Origin: Catellatospora tritici
Lineage (GTDB): Bacteria; Actinomycetota; Actinomycetes; Mycobacteriales; Micromonosporaceae
Reading direction: 5' to 3'
DNA length: 64,000 bases
Assembly: GCF_019083965.1 (NCBI RefSeq)
Contig: NZ_JAHRCY010000030.1
Span: 1 to 64,000 of the forward strand
The notes below the pieces were generated by a model that did no database searches, was not told the DNA's origin, and saw nothing but the letters and a program-made list of their open reading frames with translations. Positions 41,623 to 50,635 of the stretch are shown here, piece after piece (position 1 is the first letter of the stretch; each line of letters begins with the position of its first letter). The position numbers and the translations under genes were made by a program.

Positions 41623-43158
41623 TCAGGGGGCGGGCGGCAGGGTCACTTCGGGCTTGGCGGTCTTGCCGGTGCGCAGCGTCAGCCGGTCGAGGAACAGCAC
41701 CTGTACGGCGGCGACGGCCGCGGCGACCAGTAGCAGGACGGGCAGCGGATACGCCCAGCCGACCGGGGCGTCGTCGGCCCCGAACCGGTTCACGATCTGG
41801 ACCAGCAGCACCGGCAGCGGCATGCCGGACGGCTCGAGCGACACGATCAGCGGCCACCACAGGTCCTGGGCCGCGGCGACCCAGACCACCAGGCCGGCCA
41901 GCGCCACCACGGGCAGGGCCCGGGTCCAGCGGACACCCCGGAACAGCAGCGCGCTGCCGAACAGCACCGGCACGCACAGCGAGGCGGGCGGGATCAGGGC
42001 GAGGAACTCCCCGGCGTCGCCGCGGTGGGCGAAGGCGTCCGGGGTCAGCACCGGCAACCCCGTGAACAGCCACGGGGCGAACGGCACCAGCAGGAGCCCG
42101 CTGTAGCGGCCGAGCGGCCGCAGCGCGCCGATGCCGTATCCGGCCAGCGCGGCGGCGGTCACGCCGACGACGGTGGAGATCAGTGGCGGCATCCAGGTGT
42201 TGACCAGGTGTCCCAGGACGTCCGACCCCATCGCCTCCGTCGACAGCGACAGCGACCGCAGCAGCACTGGCATCAGCCCGGCCAGGCCGACCAGCACCGC
42301 CACCCCGGTGGCCAGCACCGACACCACCACCCAGGTGGACCGGTCACCCGGTGCCGGCGGCTCGGGCTGGTCGGCGGGCTCGATCCGGGCCCGGGACAGG
42401 ATCAGCCAGCCCGCCACTCCGACCCCGAGCACGGCCAGCAGCAGCCACAGCAGTGCCGCCCCGGCCGAAGCCTGGCCCAGCCGGGCATAGCGGAACGCGG
42501 AGTCGAAGATCAGCAGGGCCGGGGTGCGCAGCCGGGCGGCGTTCGGCCCGGCGAGCAGGAGCGGGAACGTGAACGACTGCGCGGTGTACGCCAGGGACGT
42601 CGCCACGATGATCGCGCTGACCAGCAGCGCGCCCGGCCAGGTGTCCCGTAGCCGGGTCGAGCGCCGGAAGACCAGCAGGTACGCGGTCGCGCCGAGGCCG
42701 ACGGCCAGCCCCGCGAACGCCGCGAACTGGGCCAGGTAGGCGTTGAGCGTCGGGTCCTCGAAGGTCAACAGCCAGGAGACGGCGGCGACGGTGCTGCCGA
42801 CCGCCGCGATCGGCAGGGCGAACGCCAGCCGCAGCGTCCACCGGCCCGCCTTGCCGGCCCGTGCGGCCAGCCAGGCCAGCGCACCGCCGCAGACCAGCGT
42901 GGCGGCCGCGAGGGCGACGCCGAGCAGCAGCGGGCCGACCAGTGACTCGGCGAACCGGCCGAACAGCGTGGTGTAGTTCTCCGTGCCGACGGAGTCGCTG
43001 GGCAGCCTCATCAGTGATGCGTCGGTGAAACTCGTCCGCACCGTACGCACCGTGGGCACGACGTACCCGGTGATGAGCAGGATGAATGCCGGGATCAGCG
43101 CCAGCAGTCCGAACAGGACGCTGAGGTTGCGGCGGGGCGGTGTCGGGGTGTCTGTCAC
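41623..43158 (-). CDS. Fused two-half ABC-permease-like membrane protein
   Basis: A 511-residue protein with about twelve transmembrane helices arranged as two similar halves, each resembling a sugar ABC transporter permease (MalF-like then MalG-like). The first half has a periplasmic loop FTDASLMRLPSDSVGTENYT after helix 1, typical of MalF relatives. No ATPase or binding protein genes are adjacent. GTG at 43158 has no Shine-Dalgarno; TAGCAT ends 8 nt before it. Substrate unknown. Confidence 0.7.
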   Translation of the reverse strand: MTDTPTPPRRNLSVLFGLLALIPAFILLITGYVVPTVRTVRTSFTDASLMRLPSDSVGTENYTTLFGRFAESLVGPLLLGVALAAATLVCGGALAWLAARAGKAGRWTLRLAFALPIAAVGSTVAAVSWLLTFEDPTLNAYLAQFAAFAGLAVGLGATAYLLVFRRSTRLRDTWPGALLVSAIIVATSLAYTAQSFTFPLLLAGPNAARLRTPALLIFDSAFRYARLGQASAGAALLWLLLAVLGVGVAGWLILSRARIEPADQPEPPAPGDRSTWVVVSVLATGVAVLVGLAGLMPVLLRSLSLSTEAMGSDVLGHLVNTWMPPLISTVVGVTAAALAGYGIGALRPLGRYSGLLLVPFAPWLFTGLPVLTPDAFAHRGDAGEFLALIPPASLCVPVLFGSALLFRGVRWTRALPVVALAGLVVWVAAAQDLWWPLIVSLEPSGMPLPVLLVQIVNRFGADDAPVGWAYPLPVLLLVAAAVAAVQVLFLDRLTLRTGKTAKPEVTLPPAP

Positions 43159-43218
43159 GACAACGGATGCTAGCCCGAGCAAACGATGTGGACAGTCGGC
43201 CACAATCAGCCTCCCGCC

Positions 43219-43295
43219 GCCAAGATCGTTAAAGTTGCCGGGCAACTGGGCGAAAGCGGGGCGTCCATTCCCCCGATCGCCCGGCAACTTGGGTG
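43219..43295. repeat. Palindromic intergenic repeat, variant copy 2
   Basis: CAAGATCGTTAAAGTTGCCG is followed by GGCAACT, GGGCGAAA, and an inverted partner CGCCCGGCAACTTGGG. The layout (CAAGATC, palindrome, GCGAAA, second half) matches the copies at 38466 and 63281 with a different palindrome core. It lies between divergent genes. Confidence 0.55.
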
Positions 43296-43424
43296 ATCCA
43301 GGCGTCAGCCGCGCGATGTGGTGGCGGCGGTTCCGGCCCGGATATGGTCGCTGAGCAGCACAAGCAGCGGCGACGTGACCTGGATCACGGGAACTCGCGC
43401 CGCCCGGGGGACAGAGAAACGGTC

Positions 43425-44045
43425 ATGGAGTCGAGTCTGCGCGCCCGGATACGAGCCGGCGATGCCAGCGCGTTTTCCGAGCTGTTCGACCAGTACGCGC
43501 GGTCGGTCTACAACCACGCGTTCCGGCTCACCGCCGACTGGTCGGTCGCCGAGGACGTCATGGCCGCCACGTACCTGCAGGCCTGGCGCTCCCGCGGCCG
43601 GATCGGCGACGAGGGCGGCTCGCTGCGCCCGTGGCTGCTCGGCATCGCCACCAACGAGGCCCGCAACCACACCCGCAGCAACCGCCGCTACCGGGCCGCC
43701 GCGTCGGCGCTGGCCGCCGCCGAGCTCACCGAACCCGACCACGCCGACGAGGTGGCCGGGCGGCTGGACGACCGGGACCGGATCACCGCCGCGATCGGCG
43801 CGCTGGCGCTGCTGCGCCGCCAGGAGCGCGAGGTGGTGACGCTGTGCCTGTGGGAGGGCCTGGACTACGAGTCGGCCGCGCGGGCGCTGGGCATTCCCGT
43901 CGGCACGGTGCGCTCCCGCCTGTCCCGCGCCCGGACCAGGCTGCGGGCGCTGGTCGAGGCGGCGCCGCGCGGCGTCCGGAACCCGGCCCGGCCCGGTGGA
44001 CAGGTAACCGATGGCGTCGTACTCGCACAGGAGGTCAACCGATGA
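43425..44045 (+). CDS. ECF RNA polymerase sigma factor
   Basis: A 206-residue sigma-70 family ECF factor: region 2 (DASAFSELFDQYARSVYNHA, WSVAEDVMAATYLQAWR, LRPWLLGIATNEARNHTR) and region 4 (RQEREVVTLCLWEGLDYESA, IPVGTVRSRLSRARTRLR). ATG at 43425 preferred. The next ATG overlaps its TGA, so the downstream membrane protein is coupled. GGGAAC elements upstream of this gene (near 43390) and of the lipoprotein gene could be recognised by it, but spacings differ. Confidence 0.87.
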   Translation: MESSLRARIRAGDASAFSELFDQYARSVYNHAFRLTADWSVAEDVMAATYLQAWRSRGRIGDEGGSLRPWLLGIATNEARNHTRSNRRYRAAASALAAAELTEPDHADEVAGRLDDRDRITAAIGALALLRRQEREVVTLCLWEGLDYESAARALGIPVGTVRSRLSRARTRLRALVEAAPRGVRNPARPGGQVTDGVVLAQEVNR

Positions 44046-44791
44046 AGGCGCACCCGCCGTTCGACCCCTCCGAGCGGGCCGAACTCGCCGAACTGCTGCC
44101 CGACCCTGGCTACCGCGAGCTGCCGCCGGGTCGACACGAACTGCACCGCGAGCGGCTGCTGGCCGCGATCGCGCCACCGCCGCGCCGGGCGCCCCGGCGC
44201 GCCCTGCTGCGCCCGGCGCTGGCCCTGGCCTCGCTGATCGTGGTCGCCGGGGCGGTCGCGGCGGTCGCCACGACCACCGGTCGCGGCCCGGCCACGGCCG
44301 TCCCGACGCCCGCGGTGTCGGAACCGGTGGCGGCCACCCCGGGGGGCGCGAACGCGAAGATCCGCGCGTACGGCACCGTCCGCCAGCTCACCGAAGCCGC
44401 CGACCTGGTGGTACGCGGTGAGGTGGTGCGAGCCGAGGGCGCCGGTGCCGAGCGGGGCGCCGTGTTCCGGGTCGACGAGGTGCTGCGCCGGGCGGCCGAC
44501 CTGCCCGAGGCCACCGAGCTCACGCTGCGTACGCCCGAGATCGAGGGCATGTCCCGGCTGGAACCGGGTCAGCACACCGTGCTCTACCTGGCCGCGGTCG
44601 ACGCCCGAGCCGGGACGTACACCCCGCTCAGCGGTGACTTCGGCGTGTTCGACGTGGTCGGCGGCGAGGCCGTGGCCCGGTCGCAGACGATGGCCGTCAC
44701 CGGGCTGCGCGAGGAGGACGCCACCTCGCGGGGGCGCCGGTTGACGGTCACGCTCGACGACCTGCGGGCACTGGCCCGGGAACAGGGCTGA
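44042..44791 (+). CDS. Single-pass membrane protein coupled to the ECF sigma factor
   Basis: A 249-residue protein: cytoplasmic N-terminus (about 55 residues with RERLLAAI), one transmembrane helix (ALALASLIVVAGAVAAVA) and an extracytoplasmic domain (VRQLTEAADLVVRGEVV ... YTPLSGDFGVFDVVGGEAVA). The layout fits an anti-sigma or sensor, but the N-terminus lacks the HxxxCxxC zinc motif. The outer domain is repeated in the next gene as a lipoprotein. Confidence 0.75.
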   Translation: MKAHPPFDPSERAELAELLPDPGYRELPPGRHELHRERLLAAIAPPPRRAPRRALLRPALALASLIVVAGAVAAVATTTGRGPATAVPTPAVSEPVAATPGGANAKIRAYGTVRQLTEAADLVVRGEVVRAEGAGAERGAVFRVDEVLRRAADLPEATELTLRTPEIEGMSRLEPGQHTVLYLAAVDARAGTYTPLSGDFGVFDVVGGEAVARSQTMAVTGLREEDATSRGRRLTVTLDDLRALAREQG

Positions 44792-44907
44792 GAACCCGGT
44801 CGAGAAAATCGGGAACCCCGGGGCTCGGGCGCACAGATACATGAGGAAGGCAGCGCCGCATCCGGGCAGGACCGTCCGGGCGGCGCCAGACGCAAGGAGC
44901 GTTCCTC

Positions 44908-45510
44908 ATGGCATACACCCCCCGCCGTATTCGCACCCGCGCCCTGGCCGCCGCCGCGGCCGTGCTCGCCGCGGCGGCGCTCGCGGCCTGCGGCAGCACG
45001 GACCCGGCGACCCCGGCGGCGGCTCCCGCGACCAGCGGTGCCGCCGCGTCGACCGAGGCCAAGCCGCCGGTGCAGGGCAAGCTGCGCGGATTCACCACGG
45101 TCAAGGACCTCACCGCGGCGGCCGACCTCGTCGTGCGCGGCCAGGTCGAGGCGGGCGGACTGCGGGTCGACGAGGTCCTGCGCGCGGCCAACGGCGCCGC
45201 GGCGAAGGTCGGCGACCGCATCGCGTTGACCGGCCTGAACGGGCAGGTCGTGGACATGGTGAACATGTCGAAGCTGGAGCCGGGACAGACCGTGGTGCTG
45301 TACCTCGCCCAGGCTGAGGGCAGCGCGTTCAGCACCCTCAGCGGCGACTTCGGCGTCTTCGACGTCACCGGCACCGGCGACCAGGCGGTCGTGACCACCC
45401 GCTCGCCGGCGATGGCGGTCACCGGGCTGCTCGCCGAGGACCCGACCGCCTCCGGCAAGGGCTTCCACACCACCCTGGCCCAGCTGCGCGCCGTCGCCGC
45501 CCAGGCCTGA
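44908..45510 (+). CDS. Lipoprotein sharing the outer domain of the sigma-linked membrane protein
   Basis: A 200-residue lipoprotein with lipobox ALAAC. Its mature part (TVKDLTAAADLVVRGQVE, LEPGQTVVLYLAQAEG, STLSGDFGVFDVTG, MAVTGLLAEDPT) is clearly homologous to the C-terminal domain of the upstream membrane protein. AAGGAG precedes the ATG. A strong terminator follows. The two could present the same ligand-binding domain in anchored and lipid-linked forms. Confidence 0.8.
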   Translation: MAYTPRRIRTRALAAAAAVLAAAALAACGSTDPATPAAAPATSGAAASTEAKPPVQGKLRGFTTVKDLTAAADLVVRGQVEAGGLRVDEVLRAANGAAAKVGDRIALTGLNGQVVDMVNMSKLEPGQTVVLYLAQAEGSAFSTLSGDFGVFDVTGTGDQAVVTTRSPAMAVTGLLAEDPTASGKGFHTTLAQLRAVAAQA

Positions 45511-45518
45511 CCGACCCG

Positions 45519-45558
45519 CGGTGGCGGCGCCCCGGCACCCCCGGGGGCGCCGCCACCG
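45519..45558 (+). terminator. 15-bp stem terminator
   Basis: GGTGGCGGCGCCCC (45520-45533) pairs with GGGGCGCCGCCACC (45544-45557); the flanking C-G pair extends it. It lies 9 bp after the lipoprotein stop. Confidence 0.75.
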
Positions 45559-45608
45559 TGCCGCAGGGGCATCCGGAAGATCGTCGACTGCGCTAGCGTC
45601 TGCCCACG

Positions 45609-47189
45609 ATGCGAGCACTCGACCCCACCCCACTCGGCCCCGGCTGCGTCCACCAGCCGATCACTCACGATCCCGACGTCCTTGGACTGGGCCAGCCCGT
45701 CAAGGACCTCGCCGGAGACACCCGCCCGTGCGACCGGTGCGCCGACGCGCGCTGTCCCGTCGGCGGCTATCCCCGGCTCGCGGCGTTCCGGATCCGCGCG
45801 GCGCAGCTGGTGGCCCGGTTCGGGTACGAAGTGGATGTCGAGGTCAACCAGGGCTCGCACGGCATCGACCTGATCTGCCGCGTCGACGGCGTCGCCTGGG
45901 TCTGGGAGTTCAGCACCGACGATCCGGCGGCGGTGGCGCAGGCGGTGGACAACCGCGACCACATCCTGGCCCACCTGCGCGCCGAAGGTGTGCGTGCCGA
46001 GCCCGGCCCGGCCTTCCCCGAGGCCGAGTTCGGCCAGGGGTACCTGCACGGGCACGAGTACATCGTGGGGGTACGGTCGCATCCGGCCGAGCCGGGCGTC
46101 GAACTGCTCGACGTGTACGCGTGTGTACCCTGCCACCTGGCCGACCGCTGGCACTACCCGGAGCTCGTGCTGCACAACCGTCGCCTCGAGGACCTGCTGA
46201 TGACGCAGATGCACCACTGGCACGGCGGGGACGAACCGCCGAACCGAGTCCGCGAGCCCAGCGAGTACCACAGCTCCCACCTGTACCTCAGCCTCGACGG
46301 TCCCGGTACGCACCTGGATCTCCTGCGCCTGTGGTTCACCCTGGTCCCGGACCTGGTCGACCCTGACCGGCGCCGTCAGCTGGCGGCAGAACCGGAGCCG
46401 CCAGGCACCCAAGGCGCACCGGGCGCACCGCCCGACCGGGGTGAGCCGGGAACCGCGGCGGCGGTGGTCACCTGGGAGGCTGACGACCTCGATCGCCTTC
46501 GGTGGCGGCGGTTGACCTCCGGCAGCTACGCCGACCTGCTGTCCCACGTCGGCGCCTCGGACTATGCGCAACTGTGGTTCGGGCAGCACAACCCATATGG
46601 CTGGGCGATGCCGGGCAGGGGCGAGAACCACCACGTCTACGGATACAGCCGTCGGCACAACGAGAGCACGCTGGTGCTGGCGGCGGTGTTCAACGACGCG
46701 ATGCTCGCCGACCGGGCCTTCGGACAGCGGCTGCTGGAAGTCGCGCGCCGGATCGTCGAAGCCGCCGACCCCGGCTACGCGGAGATCGGCTATGAGCAGT
46801 GGGTGCCTGAGGCCGGACTCGACGACATGACCAAACTGGATCGCGTGCTCTACCGGCATCCGGTCGACTCGATCGCGGCGCAGCGCAGCCTGCTGCGCGG
46901 CTACAGCTGGCTGACCGTGGTGCCGGGCGAACTCGCCGACCGGCTCGGCGGTGCCGCCGCGACGCGCGCCACCGGTGCGTTCCACCAGGTCGAGACGCTG
47001 CCGCAGGGTGGGCTGTGGCTGCTGGCCACCGAACACTTCGACGAGTACGACCCGGTGGCGGCCCGGCGGGTGTTCGAGGCGCTGGCGCCTGTGCTGCCCC
47101 CCGGCCGACCGGCGCGGACCATGTCGGAGCCGCACCTGATCATCCTGGAGGACGCGCGCGTCGGTCGGTCAGGGGCGACCGGTCGATGA
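45609..47189 (+). CDS. Conserved hypothetical protein, 526 residues
   Basis: A soluble protein with four cysteines near the N-terminus (PGCVHQ, CDRCADARC), which could bind metal, then a segment VDVEVNQGSHGIDLICRV followed by VAWVWEFS that is mildly reminiscent of restriction-like nuclease folds (D and E-x-S pattern). The C-terminal half (from about 290) has FGQHNPYGWAMPG and WLLATEHFDEYDPVAARRVF. I do not recognise the family. The next ORF overlaps its stop by ATGA. Confidence 0.6.
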   Translation: MRALDPTPLGPGCVHQPITHDPDVLGLGQPVKDLAGDTRPCDRCADARCPVGGYPRLAAFRIRAAQLVARFGYEVDVEVNQGSHGIDLICRVDGVAWVWEFSTDDPAAVAQAVDNRDHILAHLRAEGVRAEPGPAFPEAEFGQGYLHGHEYIVGVRSHPAEPGVELLDVYACVPCHLADRWHYPELVLHNRRLEDLLMTQMHHWHGGDEPPNRVREPSEYHSSHLYLSLDGPGTHLDLLRLWFTLVPDLVDPDRRRQLAAEPEPPGTQGAPGAPPDRGEPGTAAAVVTWEADDLDRLRWRRLTSGSYADLLSHVGASDYAQLWFGQHNPYGWAMPGRGENHHVYGYSRRHNESTLVLAAVFNDAMLADRAFGQRLLEVARRIVEAADPGYAEIGYEQWVPEAGLDDMTKLDRVLYRHPVDSIAAQRSLLRGYSWLTVVPGELADRLGGAAATRATGAFHQVETLPQGGLWLLATEHFDEYDPVAARRVFEALAPVLPPGRPARTMSEPHLIILEDARVGRSGATGR

Positions 47190-47674
47190 CGGAGCGGATC
47201 GGGGACCGGGCCACGTTCGCGATGGAGATCGGGGCGTACACGGGCGGGCTGCGCGTCGTCGACATCTGGGCGGGTGGCAAACGGCTGACAGTCGACGACA
47301 ACTTCGCGTTCGTACCGGCGTTCCTGCGGCTGATCCGGCCTGACGCGGCGCGGGTGCGGTTGCGTGAACTGCCGCCCAGCCCGTTCCCGGGGCGTCCCGG
47401 GGAGGAGGTCTTCCGGCTGCTGGCAGCCGACGAGGAACAGCGCTACGAATACGGGTTCCTGCGCTGGGGCGAGACGGTGGACAACGTGTCCTGCGTCGCG
47501 TACCTGGACGGGGAGCTGGTGCTGGTCTTCAGCTTCTGGCGGCCGACGCATCCTGTTCCGGCGGACCGGGGCAGGATCTTCGTCGCGCGGATCGACCCGG
47601 ACGACTTCGCGGACACGGTCCAGCACGCGGCGTACGTGCTGGAGGTCCGCGAGCTGGGGGAACGGCGGTCGTAG
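47186..47674 (+). CDS. Hypothetical protein, coupled to the 526-residue protein
   Basis: A 162-residue soluble protein starting MTERIGDRATFAMEIGAYTG, with VVDIWAGGKRLTVDDNFAF and VDNVSCVAYLDGELVLVFSF. No known motif. ATG overlaps the previous TGA, so the two proteins are probably made together. Confidence 0.65.
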   Translation: MTERIGDRATFAMEIGAYTGGLRVVDIWAGGKRLTVDDNFAFVPAFLRLIRPDAARVRLRELPPSPFPGRPGEEVFRLLAADEEQRYEYGFLRWGETVDNVSCVAYLDGELVLVFSFWRPTHPVPADRGRIFVARIDPDDFADTVQHAAYVLEVRELGERRS

Positions 47675-47690
47675 GGGTGGCCGGGAGTGG

Positions 47691-47993
47691 TCAGAGATCG
47701 ATGACTTCGACGGTCACGGAGGCGATGTCGCCCACGTCGAGGCGTTCGGACTTGCGGACCGCGCGTTTGACGGGGAGCACATAGCAGCCACGGGCGCCGT
47801 CCGGGAAGATCGAGGTCTGCCAGGTGGTGCGGCCGACGGTGACGCGTACCCGTAGCGAACCGAAGCCGTTGCGCCTGCCTTCGGACAGTTCGCGGATCTC
47901 GGTGGAACCGTCCTGCGGCAGGCTGACGAAGGTCCAGCTGTCATCCCGCCGGGCCTCCCACAGCCACAGTTCGGCGTCGAAGGTGAGTATCAC
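47691..47993 (-). CDS. DUF1905 domain protein
   Basis: A 100-residue protein of DUF1905: LTFDAELWLWEARRDDSWTF, VSLPQDGSTEIRE, then GSLRVRVTVG, WQTSIFPDGARGCYVLPVKR and KSERLDVGDIASVTVE. A small beta-barrel fold common in actinobacteria; function unknown. It converges with the 162-residue ORF. Confidence 0.85.
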   Translation of the reverse strand: MILTFDAELWLWEARRDDSWTFVSLPQDGSTEIRELSEGRRNGFGSLRVRVTVGRTTWQTSIFPDGARGCYVLPVKRAVRKSERLDVGDIASVTVEVIDL

Positions 47994-48112
47994 CGTGCCA
48001 GCATTCCACGCCGTACCGACGAACCGGCCCGTGCGCCCTGCTCAGCCCGGCCCTGCTCAGCCGGCCCCGCCGAAGGCGTGGTGCTGGCGGTGCAGGGCAT
48101 CTGACGGCGCGG

Positions 48113-48161
48113 TTAAGAAGGGTCCCTTCCTATACGCAAAGCGATAAGAAGGGGCCCTTCC
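48113..48161. repeat. GGGGCCCC-type paired palindrome, copy 1
   Basis: TTAAGAAGGGTCCCTTCC, a spacer with CGCAAAGCG, then ATAAGAAGGGGCCCTTCC. Two adjacent short palindromes in the same orientation. Lies just after the end of the GH3 gene, fitting a terminator role. Confidence 0.7.
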
Positions 48162-48170
48162 TTTCCCCGG

Positions 48171-50552
48171 TCAGGGGAGTGGAGTGGTGAGGGGGCGGGT
48201 GGCGTAGTCGGGACCGGCGGTGACGTGGTGCGGGCCGGGGGTCGGCTGCCAGCCGTCCTGCCAGGTCTGGAAGGCGCGCTCGGGTAGGGCGATGCGGACG
48301 GTCGCGGCCTGGCCGGGCTCGGCGGTGACCGGGGCGAAGCCCGCGAGGCGGCCGTCTACGTAAACCTGGACGGTCTCGCGGCCTGGGCGGGTGCCGGTGT
48401 TGCGTACGGTCACCGCCGCCTCGCGGCCGTGGACGGTCAGCTGCTCGTACGCCCAGGTGGTGTAGCCGAGCCCGTGGCCGAACCACCAGCGCGGCGCCAC
48501 CAGGGCGCCTGCCCAGGCGCGATAGCCGATGCGGTCGTCCTCGTCGTAGGTGAGCACCCCGTCGACCGGGGTGGTCGACAGGACGGGGCAGTCCTGCTCG
48601 CGGACCGGCCAGGTGGTGGGCAGGCGGCCGCCCGGCTCGGCGGCGCCGGTGAGCACGTCGGCCAGCGCGTGCCCGGCCTCCTGCCCCGGGAACCAGGTCA
48701 GCAGGACGGCGGCCACGTCGTCGGCCCACGGCAGCTCGACCGGCGATCCGGCGTTGACCACCACGATGGTGTTCGGGTTGGCCGCGGCGACCCGGGCGAC
48801 CAGTTCGTCCTGGCGGCCGGGCAGGGCCAGGCAGGTGCGGTCGAACCCTTCGGACTCGACCTGTTCGGTGGTGCCCACGACGACGATCGCGACGTCGGCC
48901 TCGGCGGCGGTGCGGACGGCCTCCGCCAGCAGCGCGTCGGCCGAGGCGACCGGCTCGCCGAATCCGAGCGTCAGTGCGATCAGCGCGAATCCTTCGGAGA
49001 GCAGGACCTGCTGGCGCAGCGTCACGTCCACGGGTACGCCCGCGGCCAGCTCGATCGGGCAGCGGCGGTCCGGCGGGGCGAGGAAGGCGGCGCCCGGGTC
49101 GTTCGAGTCGGGCAGCAGCACGCCGTCGAAGACGGTCTGGTCGGCGGCGGTGAGGGTGAACTGGCCGACGCCGCGGATGCCGAGTTCGTGCTCGCCGGCG
49201 GCGGTGGGGGTGAGCCGGCCGGTGATCTCGACGGTGGCCAGCTCGTCGCGGGTGACGCCGGGCGGCAGTTCCATCCACAGGCCCTGGCCGCTGCCCAGCG
49301 GGGTGGTGTGCAGGACGGTGCCGGACGCGTCGCGGAAGGTGGCGGTGAGGGCGGTCCACTGCGGACCGGCCGCGGCGGGCAGCTTGGTGCGCGGGTCGGC
49401 GCCGGTCGCGTACTCGACCTTCAGCCCGGCCGCGACCAGACCGTCCAGCGGGGACACGACGTGGTGCGGGAAGACGTGGGCGCTGCCGCCGCCGAGGATG
49501 CGGGCGTCGCGGGCCAGCGCGCCGATGAGCGCCACGGTCCCGGGTCTGGGGTCGAGCGGGAGCAGGCCGTTCGGGTTGGTGGCGAGCACGAAGGAGCGGG
49601 CCGCGAGTTCGCGGGCCAGCGCGTCGCCGTCGACCGGTGCGGGCCGGTCGGCGGCGGGAACCGCCGGGGGTACGCCGTCCAGCGCGCCGACCCGCGCCGC
49701 CAGGCGCAGCACGCGTCGTACCTGGTCGTCGACGAGTTCGGGGTCGACGGCGCCGGCGCGGACCGCGTCGGCCAGGCGCTGCCCCCAGGGGCTGCCGATT
49801 CCCGGCATCGCGACGTCCAGGCCGCCGGTGACGGTGGCAACGGTGTCGCGGGCGGCGGTCCAGTCGGAGACGATGAAGCCGTCGAAGCCCCACTCGCCCT
49901 TGAGCACGTCGCGCTGCAGCGGCGCGTGCTCGGTCATGGTCGTGCCGTTGACCTTGTTGTACGCCGCCATCACACCCCACGCGCCCGCCGCCACGATCGT
50001 CTCGAACGGGGCCAGGTACAGCTCGCGCAGCGCCTTCTCGCTCACCTGGTTGTCGACGGTGAACCGCTCGGTCTCGGCGTCGTTGGCCACGAAGTGCTTC
50101 ACCGTGGTGGCGACGCTGTGCTCCTGCACCCCGCGCACATAGCCCGCGCCGATGGCCCCGGTGAGCAGCGGATCCTCCGAGTACGCCTCGAAGTGGCGGC
50201 CGCCCAGGGGGCTGCGGTGCAGGTTGACCGTGGGCGCGAGCAGCACGTGCACGCCCTTGCGCCGGGCCTCCTGGCCGAGCAGGTTGCCCGCGCGGCGGGC
50301 CAGTTCCGGGTCCCAGGTGGCGGCCAGCGCGGTGGGGCTGGGTAGCGCGATCGACGGGTCGGCGGCGCTCCACTGGGTGCCGCGTACGCCGATGGGGCCG
50401 TCGCTCATCACGATCGAGGCCAGCCCGATCTCGGGTACGGCGGGCAGCGACCACATGTCCTGCCCGGACAGGATGCTGACTTTGGTGTCGAGGTCGAGGG
50501 CGCCCAGGGCGGTCTCGACCGCCGCCTCATGCTCGGTACGCAGCGCTGACAT
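48171..50552 (-). CDS. GH3 beta-glucosidase with PA14-like insert
   Basis: A 793-residue cytoplasmic GH3 enzyme without signal peptide. TIM-barrel part: MSDGPIGVRG, APTVNLHRSPLGGRHFEAYS, VKHFVANDAE and nucleophile Asp230 in GFIVSDWTAARD. The second sandwich domain is interrupted by a PA14-like insert (about 390-520), and an Fn3-like C-terminal domain ends the protein. It probably cleaves beta-glucosides taken up by the cell. A 22-bp palindrome 18 bp upstream and a divergent TetR gene suggest repression by that regulator. Confidence 0.9.
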   Translation of the reverse strand: MSALRTEHEAAVETALGALDLDTKVSILSGQDMWSLPAVPEIGLASIVMSDGPIGVRGTQWSAADPSIALPSPTALAATWDPELARRAGNLLGQEARRKGVHVLLAPTVNLHRSPLGGRHFEAYSEDPLLTGAIGAGYVRGVQEHSVATTVKHFVANDAETERFTVDNQVSEKALRELYLAPFETIVAAGAWGVMAAYNKVNGTTMTEHAPLQRDVLKGEWGFDGFIVSDWTAARDTVATVTGGLDVAMPGIGSPWGQRLADAVRAGAVDPELVDDQVRRVLRLAARVGALDGVPPAVPAADRPAPVDGDALARELAARSFVLATNPNGLLPLDPRPGTVALIGALARDARILGGGSAHVFPHHVVSPLDGLVAAGLKVEYATGADPRTKLPAAAGPQWTALTATFRDASGTVLHTTPLGSGQGLWMELPPGVTRDELATVEITGRLTPTAAGEHELGIRGVGQFTLTAADQTVFDGVLLPDSNDPGAAFLAPPDRRCPIELAAGVPVDVTLRQQVLLSEGFALIALTLGFGEPVASADALLAEAVRTAAEADVAIVVVGTTEQVESEGFDRTCLALPGRQDELVARVAAANPNTIVVVNAGSPVELPWADDVAAVLLTWFPGQEAGHALADVLTGAAEPGGRLPTTWPVREQDCPVLSTTPVDGVLTYDEDDRIGYRAWAGALVAPRWWFGHGLGYTTWAYEQLTVHGREAAVTVRNTGTRPGRETVQVYVDGRLAGFAPVTAEPGQAATVRIALPERAFQTWQDGWQPTPGPHHVTAGPDYATRPLTTPLP

Positions 50553-50569
50553 GCCCGCCATCCTGCCCC

Positions 50570-50591
50570 ACCTACCGAGCGCTCGGTAGGT
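50570..50591. promoter_or_regulatory. 22-bp perfect palindromic operator between GH3 and TetR genes
   Basis: ACCTACCGAGC (50570-50580) followed directly by its reverse complement GCTCGGTAGGT (50581-50591). ACCGAGCGCTCGGT cores are typical TetR-family sites. It lies 18 bp before the GH3 start and 45 bp before the TetR start. Confidence 0.85.
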
Positions 50592-50622
50592 ACCGTTATC
50601 TTCCCGTGATCTGATACCCCGA

Positions 50623-50635
50623 TATGCTCCGGTCC
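50623..50635 (+). promoter_or_regulatory. Leaderless-type -10 box of the TetR gene
   Basis: TATGCT (50623-50628) ends 7 nt before the ATG at 50636; no Shine-Dalgarno is visible. The operator palindrome lies about 32 bp upstream, overlapping the expected -35 zone. Confidence 0.5.

Noticed and set aside
44748..47135. Long minus-strand frame over the lipoprotein and hypothetical genes
   Set aside because: Crosses a strong terminator and several supported genes; translation is typical antisense composition.
48429..50345. Long plus-strand frame over the GH3 gene
   Set aside because: Antisense shadow; GH3 catalytic blocks are on the minus strand.
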